A stretch of 64,000 nt of DNA from Alistipes sp. An66 (GTDB lineage Bacteria > Bacteroidota > Bacteroidia > Bacteroidales > Rikenellaceae): positions 35,484 through 99,483 of the forward strand of contig NZ_NFHT01000011.1 in NCBI RefSeq assembly GCF_002161445.1. The letters run 5' to 3'. Positions 25,667-33,263 of the stretch are shown piece by piece. The stretch's first letter is position 1. Each line of letters opens with the position of its first letter. A program made the position numbers and the translations under genes. The notes beneath the pieces were generated by a model, which was not told the origin of the DNA, did not search any database, and worked only from the letters and a program-made list of their open reading frames with translations.

Positions 25667-26644
25667 CTATTTCTCGAAGGAGGATTTGCCGGGGAACAGC
25701 GTTTCGAGGAACTGCCCGATCCGCCGGCGATCCGCATCCGAGACGCGGGGATCGTCGTTCAGACAAAACAGCGAAGGAGCATACTTGTCCATCACCCCTT
25801 GCAGATCCTGCGTATAGGCCGGAATGCAGCGTGAATCGCTGCCGCAGCGCTTGCCGAGGAACGAACGCAGATACCCCGACCATCCGTGCACCTTGTTGTA
25901 GCGGTTGACCTTGCGCAGAACGGCGCGGCGCAGAGCCAGGCTGTAATAGAGCGCCAGCGAACGCTGCCAGTCCTCGTCCGCACGGAAACGGTTGGCGACA
26001 AGCGGCATCTCATTGCGGAACGTCTCCCGGCATTTCAGAAAATCCGTCCGGAGATAGGCGTCGACATTGTGGTGGGGCGCCAGCGACGTACAGCGACCGA
26101 AACGCGCCCGCACCAGCTGTTGCATACAGAGAATCTTGTGGCAATAAATATCGTCGTCGTGCTTCTTCAAGCGCTGCCTTTTGAGCCGGGCGATCGGCAA
26201 CCCGGAGCTCTCCTCGAAAAAGAACCCGGGATCGACCGGAGCCCCGAAGAACATGTCGTCGTTGGCATAGAGGAAATGCTCCGACAATCCGGGAATATCG
26301 GGCAGGAACCATTCGAGCGCGGCAGAGTTGAACAACGGCAGCACCTCGGCCGGGATGAAATCCCGATGAAAAACCACCTGCACACGGGGATTCTCCGTAT
26401 CGAGCCAGCGGGGCGTCTGATCGTCGGTCACGATAAAGATCCGCCGAATCCACGGCGCAAACCGCTCGGCAGACCGCAACGAATAGCGCAGTTCGTCGTT
26501 TTCCACATAACGGCATGTCCCCGCAACATCGGGAGGCAACTGCCGGTCGTCCGGCAGATAGGAATTCTTCTTGGCCAACCATTCGGGATCGCTGCCGTCG
26601 ACCCACAGGTAGACCAGATCAATATCCATTTCCTTCTTTTTCAT
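25667..26644 (-). CDS. Stealth-family capsular polysaccharide phosphotransferase-like protein
   Basis: The 325-residue product shows the conserved regions of Stealth proteins: CR1 IDLVYLWVDGSDPEW, then CR2 NDELRYSLRSAERFAPWIRR with IFIVTDDQTPRWL, HRDFIPAEVLPLFNSAALEW and HFLYANDDMFF. The family includes hexose-1-phosphate transferases that build phosphodiester-linked surface polymers. No signal peptide. It overlaps the upstream glycosyltransferase gene by 26 bp and forms an operon with it and the FAD dehydrogenase. The acceptor is unknown. Confidence 0.88.
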   Translation of the reverse strand: MKKKEMDIDLVYLWVDGSDPEWLAKKNSYLPDDRQLPPDVAGTCRYVENDELRYSLRSAERFAPWIRRIFIVTDDQTPRWLDTENPRVQVVFHRDFIPAEVLPLFNSAALEWFLPDIPGLSEHFLYANDDMFFGAPVDPGFFFEESSGLPIARLKRQRLKKHDDDIYCHKILCMQQLVRARFGRCTSLAPHHNVDAYLRTDFLKCRETFRNEMPLVANRFRADEDWQRSLALYYSLALRRAVLRKVNRYNKVHGWSGYLRSFLGKRCGSDSRCIPAYTQDLQGVMDKYAPSLFCLNDDPRVSDADRRRIGQFLETLFPGKSSFEK

Positions 26645-27503
26645 GAGTTCTCCAAATCGGTAAGAAATCGAAAAGCCGCCATGTACGCACGCCGTCGCAC
26701 TCCTTCTGTTTGAGGAGCGTCACGCCGCACCACTCGAACAGGCGGCGGGTCACGGAGCGGTACCTCGGAGCCAGGCGCAGCCCGATCCGGTCGGCGTAGG
26801 CTACGAAATGCCGGTGTGCCTCGTACTTGTCCTGCTGTTTTTTGGGGGTCTGGCGGCTCTTGGTGATCGACGTCGCATTGAACATGTAGTGATAGACGAC
26901 ACCCGGCACGGTCACCAGCCGGCCGCACTCGCCGAGCAGACGCATCATGTACTCGACATCCTCGTAACAGACCCGTTCGCGGAACCGCAGCCCCAGGTCC
27001 AGCAGCCGCTCCCGTTTGATCAGTTTGTTCATCACGTAGAAATCCGGAGGACAATGGGCCAGCCGGAAGCGCTCTTCGAGCGTCTCCACCACGATTCGCT
27101 CCGCATATCGGATCGTCCATTTTTCACGGGAAGGTTTGGATTTCAGGATCGAAGCACACGCCACGTCGGCCCCGGTCTCCCGGGCTGCATCGTACAACGC
27201 CCGGCAATACTCCGGATCGATCCAGTCGTCGGAATCGACGAAGAGGACGTATTCGCCCGCCGCGGCATCTACGCCGCGGTTCCGGGCGCCGCCCAGACCC
27301 CGGTTTTCCTGCGAGATCACGCGCACACGGTCGTCCTGCGCGGCATACCGGTTCAGGATGTCGATCGACCGGTCGGGACTTCCGTCGTCGACGCAGATAA
27401 TCTCGATCTCGCGCAGCGTCTGCCCCACCACACTGTCCAGGCAGCGGGTCAGGAAGCGTTCGACGTTGTAAACCGGAATGATGACACTGACTTTCGGATT
27501 CAT
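26619..27503 (-). CDS. Family 2 glycosyltransferase
   Basis: A 294-residue GT2 enzyme with the classic start MNPKVSVIIPVYNVERFLTR, IICVDDGSPDRS, SQENRGLGGARNRGVD and FVDSDDWIDP (DxD-type metal/nucleotide binding). No membrane helix is obvious. It starts 11 bp after the FAD-dependent dehydrogenase gene and overlaps the Stealth gene by 26 bp, implying coupled expression and a joint step in surface polysaccharide assembly. Confidence 0.9.
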   Translation of the reverse strand: MNPKVSVIIPVYNVERFLTRCLDSVVGQTLREIEIICVDDGSPDRSIDILNRYAAQDDRVRVISQENRGLGGARNRGVDAAAGEYVLFVDSDDWIDPEYCRALYDAARETGADVACASILKSKPSREKWTIRYAERIVVETLEERFRLAHCPPDFYVMNKLIKRERLLDLGLRFRERVCYEDVEYMMRLLGECGRLVTVPGVVYHYMFNATSITKSRQTPKKQQDKYEAHRHFVAYADRIGLRLAPRYRSVTRRLFEWCGVTLLKQKECDGVRTWRLFDFLPIWRTHEKEGNGY

Positions 27504-27514
27504 GGGTCTGTCGG

Positions 27515-29068
27515 TTATCGGATGAACTCTTTGATTTTTTCGGCGACACGCTCGCCGTCGAGCGCTGCCGAGATGATTCCGCCGGCGTATCCGGCCCCCT
27601 CGCCGGCCGGGAAAAGACCCTCGATTCCGGGGTGCATGAGCGTCGCGGGGTCACGCGGGATCCGCACGGGCGTCGACGTCCGCGACTCGACACCCACGAC
27701 CACGGCCTCGTTGGTCACATAGCCCCGCATGCGGCGTCCGAAGGTCGTCAACCCCTGCCGCAGGCTCCGGGCGATGAAGTCGGGCATCCAGCGGTCGAGC
27801 CTCGAAGGGATGATTCCCGGGATATAGGAGGTACGGGGCAGCGAACCGCTCGCACGCCCGGCCACGAAGTCGGCGACGCGCTGCGCCGGGGCAATCTGAT
27901 GCTCCCCGCCCTCGCGGCGCGCCAGCTCCTCGAACTGCTGCTGGAATTTCAGTCCGGCCAACTCGCCCCACTCGGCGCGCAGGGGCTCGAAATCCCCGAG
28001 CCGGACTTCGGTCACCAGCCCCGAATTGGCATAGGGCGACGTACGGCCGCTGGGTGACATGCCGTTGACGACCGACTGTGCGGCATCGGTCATGGCCGGG
28101 ACGATGAAACCGCCCGGACACATGCAGAACGAGTAGACGCCGCGGCCGTTCTCCTGACTGACCAGCGAATAGGAAGCGGCCGGGAGGTATTCGCCGCGCG
28201 TCTCGCAATGGTACTGGATCGAGTCGATCAGCGCCTGCGGGTGCTCGATGCGTACGCCCATGGCAAAGGGCTTGGCTTCGAGACGCACGCCCCGGCGGTG
28301 CAGCAACTCATAAATATCGCGCGCCGAATGCCCGGTTGCGAGAACCACGGCCGCGCCTTCGATCCGCTCGCCGCCACAGCAGACCCCCCGGATACGGCCG
28401 TCGGCGAGGATCAGATCCGTCACGCGGCTCTCGAAGCGGAAGAGACCTCCGGCATCGAGGATCGTCTGCCGGATGTTCTGCATGATGCGGGGCAGTTTGT
28501 CGGTCCCGATATGGGGATGCGACTCGAAGAGGATTTCGGGCGTCGCGCCGTGGAAGACGAGTGTCTGCAAGGCCTTGTTGTAATCGCCGCGTTTCTTGCT
28601 GCGGGTGAAGAGCTTGCCGTCGGAGAAGGTTCCGGCGCCGCCCTCGCCGAAGGCGTAGTTCGAATCGGGATCGACCGCGCCGTTGCGGTTGATCTGCGCG
28701 ATGTCGCGCTTGCGGGCCGAAACATCGCGGCCCCGTTCCAGAATAACGGGACGCAACCCGAGTTCGATGAGCCGCAGGGCGGCGAAGAGCCCGGCGGGTC
28801 CCGAACCGACGATCACCACTTCGGTCCGCCCCTCCACGGAGGGATAGTCGAAGTGGACGGGAGCCGGCTGCGGCTCGCGATCGACATAGACTTCGAGCGA
28901 AAGGTTGACCTTGACCTGCCGTTGCCGGGCGTCGATGGAGCGCTTGACGACCCGGACGAGGGCAATTTCGTCCTCGCGGATACCCATACGGCGGGCGGCC
29001 AGCGACGTATAAAATTTCGCATCGGCAGCCTGTCGGGGCGCAAGGACGAGGGTAACGAGTTTCGGCAT
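27515..29068 (-). CDS. FAD-dependent dehydrogenase, COG2509-like
   Basis: The 517-residue product has a short N-terminal domain followed by a Rossmann dinucleotide motif VVIVGSGPAGLFAALRLIEL, the segment GGAGTFSDGKLFTRSKKRG, VVLATGHSARDIYELL, a cysteine-containing YSFCMCPGGFIVPA and a C-terminal GLFPAGEGAGYAGGIISAALDG flavin-binding end. These are features of the widespread uncharacterized FAD-dependent dehydrogenases. The start at 29066-29068 was chosen because the conserved N-terminus begins there; a longer frame to 29296 would run antisense through tRNA-Leu. A TACTTTTG -7 box lies 16 nt upstream on the minus strand. Confidence 0.88.
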   Translation of the reverse strand: MPKLVTLVLAPRQAADAKFYTSLAARRMGIREDEIALVRVVKRSIDARQRQVKVNLSLEVYVDREPQPAPVHFDYPSVEGRTEVVIVGSGPAGLFAALRLIELGLRPVILERGRDVSARKRDIAQINRNGAVDPDSNYAFGEGGAGTFSDGKLFTRSKKRGDYNKALQTLVFHGATPEILFESHPHIGTDKLPRIMQNIRQTILDAGGLFRFESRVTDLILADGRIRGVCCGGERIEGAAVVLATGHSARDIYELLHRRGVRLEAKPFAMGVRIEHPQALIDSIQYHCETRGEYLPAASYSLVSQENGRGVYSFCMCPGGFIVPAMTDAAQSVVNGMSPSGRTSPYANSGLVTEVRLGDFEPLRAEWGELAGLKFQQQFEELARREGGEHQIAPAQRVADFVAGRASGSLPRTSYIPGIIPSRLDRWMPDFIARSLRQGLTTFGRRMRGYVTNEAVVVGVESRTSTPVRIPRDPATLMHPGIEGLFPAGEGAGYAGGIISAALDGERVAEKIKEFIR

Positions 29069-29084
29069 AGTGAGATATTCCCCA

Positions 29085-29092
29085 CAAAAGTA
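29085..29092 (-). promoter_or_regulatory. -7 promoter box (TACTTTTG) of the FAD dehydrogenase operon
   Basis: Complement reads TACTTTTG, matching TAnnTTTG, 16 nt before the start codon at 29068. No clear -33 box. Confidence 0.5.
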
Positions 29093-29123
29093 ACCAAAAA
29101 AGCCGGATAAATCGACGTTCGGG

Positions 29124-29154
29124 ATTGAGAATTGTAAATTTTTATCTACCTTTG
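29124..29154 (+). promoter_or_regulatory. Promoter of tRNA-Leu
   Basis: ATTG (29124-29127), 19-nt spacer, TACCTTTG (29147-29154), 11 nt before the mature tRNA. Confidence 0.6.
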
Positions 29155-29165
29155 TCTGACTGACT

Positions 29166-29247
29166 GCGGATATGGTGTAATTGGTAGCCACGTCAGACTT
29201 AGGATCTGATGCCTTACGGCGTGGGGGTTCGAGTCCCTTTATCCGCA
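29166..29247 (+). tRNA. tRNA-Leu (anticodon TAG)
   Basis: An 82-nt class II tRNA: acceptor GCGGATA/TATCCGC, anticodon stem TCAGA/TCTGA with loop CTTAGGA (anticodon TAG), long variable arm (GCCTTACGGC) and T-arm GGGGTTCGAGTCCC. CCA is not encoded. It lies 290 bp upstream of a tyrosine integrase gene that reads away from it, so it is the probable attachment site of the mobile element. Confidence 0.93.
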
Positions 29248-29248
29248 C

Positions 29249-29279
29249 AAAGGAGCCTTTTCTGGGGCTCCTTTCTTTG
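29249..29279 (+). terminator. Terminator of tRNA-Leu
   Basis: AAAGGAGCC pairs with GGCTCCTTT around an 8-nt loop and is followed by CTTTG. Confidence 0.65.
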
Positions 29280-29389
29280 TGAAACCCCGGACGCAAAACA
29301 AAGCAAAACAGTTGTATATCAACATATTAAACAATTCAGCTAACATCCCGACCTCCGCTCCCGAAAAGTATTTCGCCGAAAACCTTCGG

Positions 29390-29417
29390 GTGGCAATTTG
29401 GTGGCAAAGGGGGCAAA
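29390..29417 (+). repeat. Short direct repeats (GTGGCAA) upstream of the integrase
   Basis: GTGGCAA at 29390-29396 and 29401-29407 and GGGGCAA at 29410-29416, with a related inverted copy near 29438 (CTGCCACC). Iterated short repeats beside an integrase gene are typical of arm-type binding sites; this role is inferred. The rest of 29280-29537 holds no gene that I can support. Confidence 0.4.
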
Positions 29418-29537
29418 TCGGGAGCCGGGCGAGTAAACTGCCACCTTTCTTGCTTATAATGCATTGACCTGCTGCGTTTTGCATCGCAATAGATTTTTCT
29501 TGTCAGCGTTTTGTTAACCTCTAAATTTTACAAAACC

Positions 29538-30779
29538 ATGAGACAAGAGAGTTTCAGGATTCTCTTCCTGATGCGAAAGGGAAGAATGAAAAAAGACGGA
29601 TTCGCAACCATTTATGCCCGAATTACAACGGGCAGTTTCCGTCAAGAGATCTATTTCAACTGCGAGGGACGACCCGAGTTGTGGAACCAGCGAAAAGAAC
29701 GGATGATGGGGACCAGCCGTCTATCCGTGAAGATCAACGAGATGCTTGACGAATTCCGTGTACAGATTCTCGACATCCGCAGCAAACTGCTTGCCGAAGG
29801 TTTCGAGGCCAATGCCCTGCAAATCAAACAGCGTTACTTCAACCCGATCAAACACACCATGATGTTGATCGCGGGGCTGGGCGACTACGTCCAACGACGG
29901 CAGGCGGAGGTCGGCGTGCGCATCACCCAGCGGACAGCCGACAAATACGAACGACTGCTGCGTTATCTGAAACAGTATCTCGCCCAGCGCGGTCCGGAGG
30001 AGGACATTCCCGTCGAGCGGATGAACTACGAGTTTCTCGACGGATTCAGCCTCTTCCTGCAAACGGCACACCGCTGCCGCCACAACGGTGCCGTGGCCGT
30101 CATGGACTGTCTGCGTAACTTCGTACTCTACTGTCTGCGCAACGAATGGATTGCCAAGAATCCCTTCCGCTACTACAAGCTCAAGGAGGATCAGGCGCAG
30201 GCCAAAGAGCACCTCACGGCCCGCGAGCTGGAAATCCTGACCCGCAAGCAACTCGACCACCGACTGGCCCGTATCCGCGACGTCTTTGTCTTCTGCTGTC
30301 TGACGGGGCTGGCTTTCGCCGATGCCGACCACCTGCGAAGCGAACACATCTCGCGCGACGACGAAGGACGCTGGTGGATCCACAAGCCACGCGAAAAGAC
30401 CGCCGTGATGAGCCGCATTCCCCTGCTCCCGATGGCATTGGAGATCCTCCGCCGCTACGAGCACGACGCAGTCTGCCAGGCCCGCGGACGGGTGCTGCCC
30501 CTGCCAAGCAACCAGAAGATGAATGCCTTTATGAAGGAGATCGCCATCGTCTGCGGCATCGACAAGGTGCTGACCACGCATTGCGCCCGCCATACGTTCG
30601 CCTGCATGGCGGTCGAATACGGAATGCCGATCGACGTGCTGGCCAAAATCCTCGGACATTCGAACACCAACATGACCCGCCATTACGCCAAATTTTCCGA
30701 GACGGTGATCGGCCGTGAAATGGAGGCTTTCGGCGAAAAACTGGCTTCGGCAGCCGCAGAGGGAGATTCCGGGTTGTAA
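29538..30779 (+). CDS. Tyrosine integrase of the mobilizable element (Bacteroides transposon type)
   Basis: A 413-residue site-specific recombinase. It has an N-terminal arm-binding domain (FRILFLMRKGRMKKDGFATIYARI), a SAM-like core-binding domain (about 105-205) and a catalytic domain with arginine in FCCLTGLAFADADHL-type box I, His-x-x-Arg in THCARHTFACMA, GHSNTNMTRHYAKF with the nucleophile tyrosine. In box I the usual TGLRxxE is TGLAFAD, as in other Bacteroidota integrases. It would integrate and excise the element at the neighbouring tRNA. I chose ATG 29538 because the conserved N-terminus (MRQESFRI) starts there. Confidence 0.93.
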   Translation: MRQESFRILFLMRKGRMKKDGFATIYARITTGSFRQEIYFNCEGRPELWNQRKERMMGTSRLSVKINEMLDEFRVQILDIRSKLLAEGFEANALQIKQRYFNPIKHTMMLIAGLGDYVQRRQAEVGVRITQRTADKYERLLRYLKQYLAQRGPEEDIPVERMNYEFLDGFSLFLQTAHRCRHNGAVAVMDCLRNFVLYCLRNEWIAKNPFRYYKLKEDQAQAKEHLTARELEILTRKQLDHRLARIRDVFVFCCLTGLAFADADHLRSEHISRDDEGRWWIHKPREKTAVMSRIPLLPMALEILRRYEHDAVCQARGRVLPLPSNQKMNAFMKEIAIVCGIDKVLTTHCARHTFACMAVEYGMPIDVLAKILGHSNTNMTRHYAKFSETVIGREMEAFGEKLASAAAEGDSGL

Positions 30780-30794
30780 TAAAAGCAAGTTTAT

Positions 30795-30813
30795 GTTTCG
30801 AGACACTCGAAAC
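30795..30813 (+). other. Candidate oriT hairpin upstream of the mobilization genes
   Basis: A perfect 8-bp inverted repeat GTTTCGAG-ACA-CTCGAAAC sits between the integrase and the mobC-like gene and has no T-run, so it is not a normal terminator. Small inverted repeats next to mob genes commonly mark the nick region recognised by the relaxosome. The assignment rests on position and shape only. Confidence 0.4.
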
Positions 30814-30853
30814 CTCCTGAATCCATCCCGCTGGTCTATTATACGTTACACAG

Positions 30854-31222
30854 ATGAAAAGTCCGAAGAATCCGAACCGCCCGCGAGGCGGCCGCCCGCC
30901 CAAACCCGAAACGGAACGACTCAAACGAAGGCTGGTCGTCTGCCTGACCGAGACCGATTACGACGCCCTGTGCCGCAAGGCACGGGTCGCCGGTCTCGTG
31001 TGTGCCGAATACGCCCGGCGCGCCCTTGCCCGGAGCATCGTCCGCGCCCGGATGACTCCCGAGATGCTCACCCTGCTGCGGCAGCTCACCGGCATGGCGA
31101 ACAACCTCAACCAACTCGCCCGCATGGCGCATGTGGCCGGATACGGACGCGATGCCGCCACTTTGGCGGCGTTGGTCGACCGAATTGATACACTGCTCAC
31201 TCGAATCGACAAACTGCCATGA
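30854..31222 (+). CDS. MobC-like relaxosome accessory protein
   Basis: A 122-residue basic protein. The N-terminus is rich in Pro/Arg (NPNRPRGGRPPKPETERLKRR), followed by a ribbon-helix-helix-like segment (VVCLTETDYDALCRKARVAG) and the signature LTGMANNLNQLARMAHVAG, which is diagnostic of MobC/mobilization accessory proteins. It would bind oriT and help the relaxase open the strands. Its stop overlaps the relaxase start by 4 bp (ATGA), the usual mobC-mobA coupling. Confidence 0.88.
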   Translation: MKSPKNPNRPRGGRPPKPETERLKRRLVVCLTETDYDALCRKARVAGLVCAEYARRALARSIVRARMTPEMLTLLRQLTGMANNLNQLARMAHVAGYGRDAATLAALVDRIDTLLTRIDKLP

Positions 31223-32103
31223 TTGCCAAACTCTCGAAAGGCTGCTCCTTCAGCGGAGCCGTCCAATACATTTTCGGTCCCGGGAAGGGCGCCGATTGTC
31301 TGGCCGGGATGGGCGTTCTGTTCAAGGACACGCCCTCCATCATCCGTGGATTCGAACGGCAGGCTGCGCAAAACCCCAAGGTTTCGAAACCCGTGGGACA
31401 CGTCGTACTCTCCTTTTCGCCTCGGGATGCCGCCCGGTTGAACAACCGACTGCTGCTCTCCATTGCGGTGGAGTATCTGGACCGGATGGGAATCAAGGAT
31501 ACACAACTTATCATTGTCCGCCACCGCGACCGGGAACATCCCCACCTGCATATTCTCTTCAACCGCGTGGGCAACGACGGACGGACGATCTCCGACCGCA
31601 ACGACCGCTACCGTTCGGAGCGGCTCTGCAAGCAACTGACCGCCCGCTACGGACTCTACTTTGCATCGGGCAAGGAGCAGGTCAAGGAGTATCGGTTGCG
31701 CGAACCGGACAAGACAAAATACGAAATCTACCATGCCTTGTGCGATGCCGTTCCTCGCTGCCGTAACTGGGAGGAGCTGACGGCGGCCCTGCGCCGCGAA
31801 GGGATCGCCACGGAGTTCCGGATGCGCGGAGGCACTTCCGACGTGCAGGGAGTCGTGTTTGCCAAAAACGGCTACCCGTTCAACGGTTCAAAGATCGACC
31901 GGCAGTTCAGCTATTCGAAAATCGCCACCGCACTGGAACGGAACAGCCGACAGGCGCTTGCTCCCGAACGCCAATCGACTCCGACCCTGACACCCTCGTT
32001 CAGCTACCTGCTGGACGATTTGCTGCGTCCGAGGTTTGATCCCGACGAGGCGGAACAAACCCAGCAGGAACAACAGCGCAGACGCCGCGGACGACGGCGT
32101 TAA
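31219..32103 (+). CDS. Relaxase / mobilization nuclease
   Basis: The 294-residue product belongs to the relaxase/mobilization nuclease family: IAKLSKGCSFSGAVQYIFG at the N-terminus supplies candidate catalytic Tyr17, and RHRDREHPHLHILFNRV holds the metal-binding histidines (His107, His109, His111). RYRSERLCKQLTARYGL is also typical. The C-terminus is basic. It nicks oriT and pilots the single strand during transfer using another element's secretion channel. No helicase or coupling protein follows, consistent with a mobilizable rather than self-transmissible element. Confidence 0.93.
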   Translation: MIAKLSKGCSFSGAVQYIFGPGKGADCLAGMGVLFKDTPSIIRGFERQAAQNPKVSKPVGHVVLSFSPRDAARLNNRLLLSIAVEYLDRMGIKDTQLIIVRHRDREHPHLHILFNRVGNDGRTISDRNDRYRSERLCKQLTARYGLYFASGKEQVKEYRLREPDKTKYEIYHALCDAVPRCRNWEELTAALRREGIATEFRMRGGTSDVQGVVFAKNGYPFNGSKIDRQFSYSKIATALERNSRQALAPERQSTPTLTPSFSYLLDDLLRPRFDPDEAEQTQQEQQRRRRGRRR

Positions 32104-32171
32104 ACAGCCATCCTTTTGCCTAAAAAACTACTCGGATTCAGCCGTTTTAAGACGAGAATAATTACAAACGA

Positions 32172-32203
32172 TTTGTTAACAAAAATCCCGAGAATTATTT
32201 TTG
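32172..32203 (+). promoter_or_regulatory. Promoter of the AT-rich unknown gene
   Basis: TTTG (32172-32175), 20-nt spacer, TATTTTTG (32196-32203): a full consensus promoter, 25 nt before the ATG at 32229. Confidence 0.7.
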
Positions 32204-32228
32204 TCACAAAAAGAATTGAGCCTACAAA

Positions 32229-33245
32229 ATGGACGATATCAGAACACAGACAGCAATCATGCTACAAGAAATAGAGCAAGAAGAATTAAATAAGAACAGA
32301 GACCTGATTCATTCGTTTTCAAAGTATTGCAAAAAAAGGGACATTATTCTGGAAGCGAAAAACTTTCACTATATACACACCATTGGCTACTATGTAGAGT
32401 ATCCCAACATTTTGCAATCTTTATCCTGTTTACAACCAACCAAAGATGGCTTATTCCATGAAAACAAGCTATTAAACAGTTTTACCAAACGGCCACATAT
32501 AACCGGGTTCTATTACGCTGACGCCTACATGCCGATGGCGCATCCTTTATTTCGAAGGAATTATAATCCGATAAACAATTTTGCACCTCGGTTTGTTGAA
32601 AGGTTCTGGCAATTGGATCTACCCGGAATCGATAAATGTATTGCATTGGATAGCGACCGTGTTCGTATTAATGTGGATAATAGTGTATGTATAGAACGAG
32701 ATATCTGGTATGGTGCTCGATTCTCAACAGATATTGCACAAACAGGCAATGGATCAATAGCTTTGGCCCCGCCACCAGATATTCCGGACCTTTATGATAA
32801 TTTTTTTGGTGAGGTTCTAAAATTGGATATTCTTTGGTCCGAAAGCAATGACCTAAAAACATTTCAGGCCGAAGAATTAAAAAAAGAGTATGTAACAATA
32901 GAATCGAATGGAATCATCTATCATCCGGTTCGATATATTCACGCTCAATACGATTTGAGAAGGCGAACATTCTGCCATATGGATGGAGCGATTCATCTCT
33001 ATTTACCAAAAGAGATTGATTTACGAAAAGGGTACGATCTAACTTTCAACCGAAAGAATGACAAGCAGATAAAACCCCGTTCAATCAAATTATTCAGAAT
33101 AGACGGAGATATTCCTGTCTCCGTATGGTCTGAATTCGTATCACAATTTTTTACTGGAGATCCTCAAATTTATGAATACTTTGCGGGGCATTATCCGAGC
33201 CATGTAACAAAAGTGATTGACCGCATCCGTTCAACACGATCGTAA
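32229..33245 (+). CDS. Unknown protein, AT-rich cargo gene next to the restriction operon
   Basis: I do not recognise this 338-residue protein. It is soluble, has no signal peptide or membrane segment, and begins with a polar helix (TAIMLQEIEQEELNKNRDLIH). Composition is clearly AT-rich compared with the mob genes just upstream. It has many aromatic residues (FHYIHTIGYYVEYPNIL, HITGFYYADAYMP) and a late HYPSHVTKVIDRIR. No nuclease, ATPase or methylase motif is visible. It has its own strong promoter and converges on hsdR with an 18-bp gap. Position in the defence cargo of a mobile element makes a defence or counter-defence role plausible but unproven. Confidence 0.8.
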   Translation: MDDIRTQTAIMLQEIEQEELNKNRDLIHSFSKYCKKRDIILEAKNFHYIHTIGYYVEYPNILQSLSCLQPTKDGLFHENKLLNSFTKRPHITGFYYADAYMPMAHPLFRRNYNPINNFAPRFVERFWQLDLPGIDKCIALDSDRVRINVDNSVCIERDIWYGARFSTDIAQTGNGSIALAPPPDIPDLYDNFFGEVLKLDILWSESNDLKTFQAEELKKEYVTIESNGIIYHPVRYIHAQYDLRRRTFCHMDGAIHLYLPKEIDLRKGYDLTFNRKNDKQIKPRSIKLFRIDGDIPVSVWSEFVSQFFTGDPQIYEYFAGHYPSHVTKVIDRIRSTRS

Positions 33246-33263
33246 AAAGAGACAATAGCGTTC

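Noticed and set aside
29069..29296. N-terminal extension of the FAD dehydrogenase
   Set aside because: It runs antisense through tRNA-Leu and its terminator, and the conserved protein begins at 29068.
29279..29467. Small plus-strand frame between tRNA-Leu and the integrase
   Set aside because: It covers the GTGGCAA repeats and lacks homology I can recognise; more likely a non-coding attachment region.
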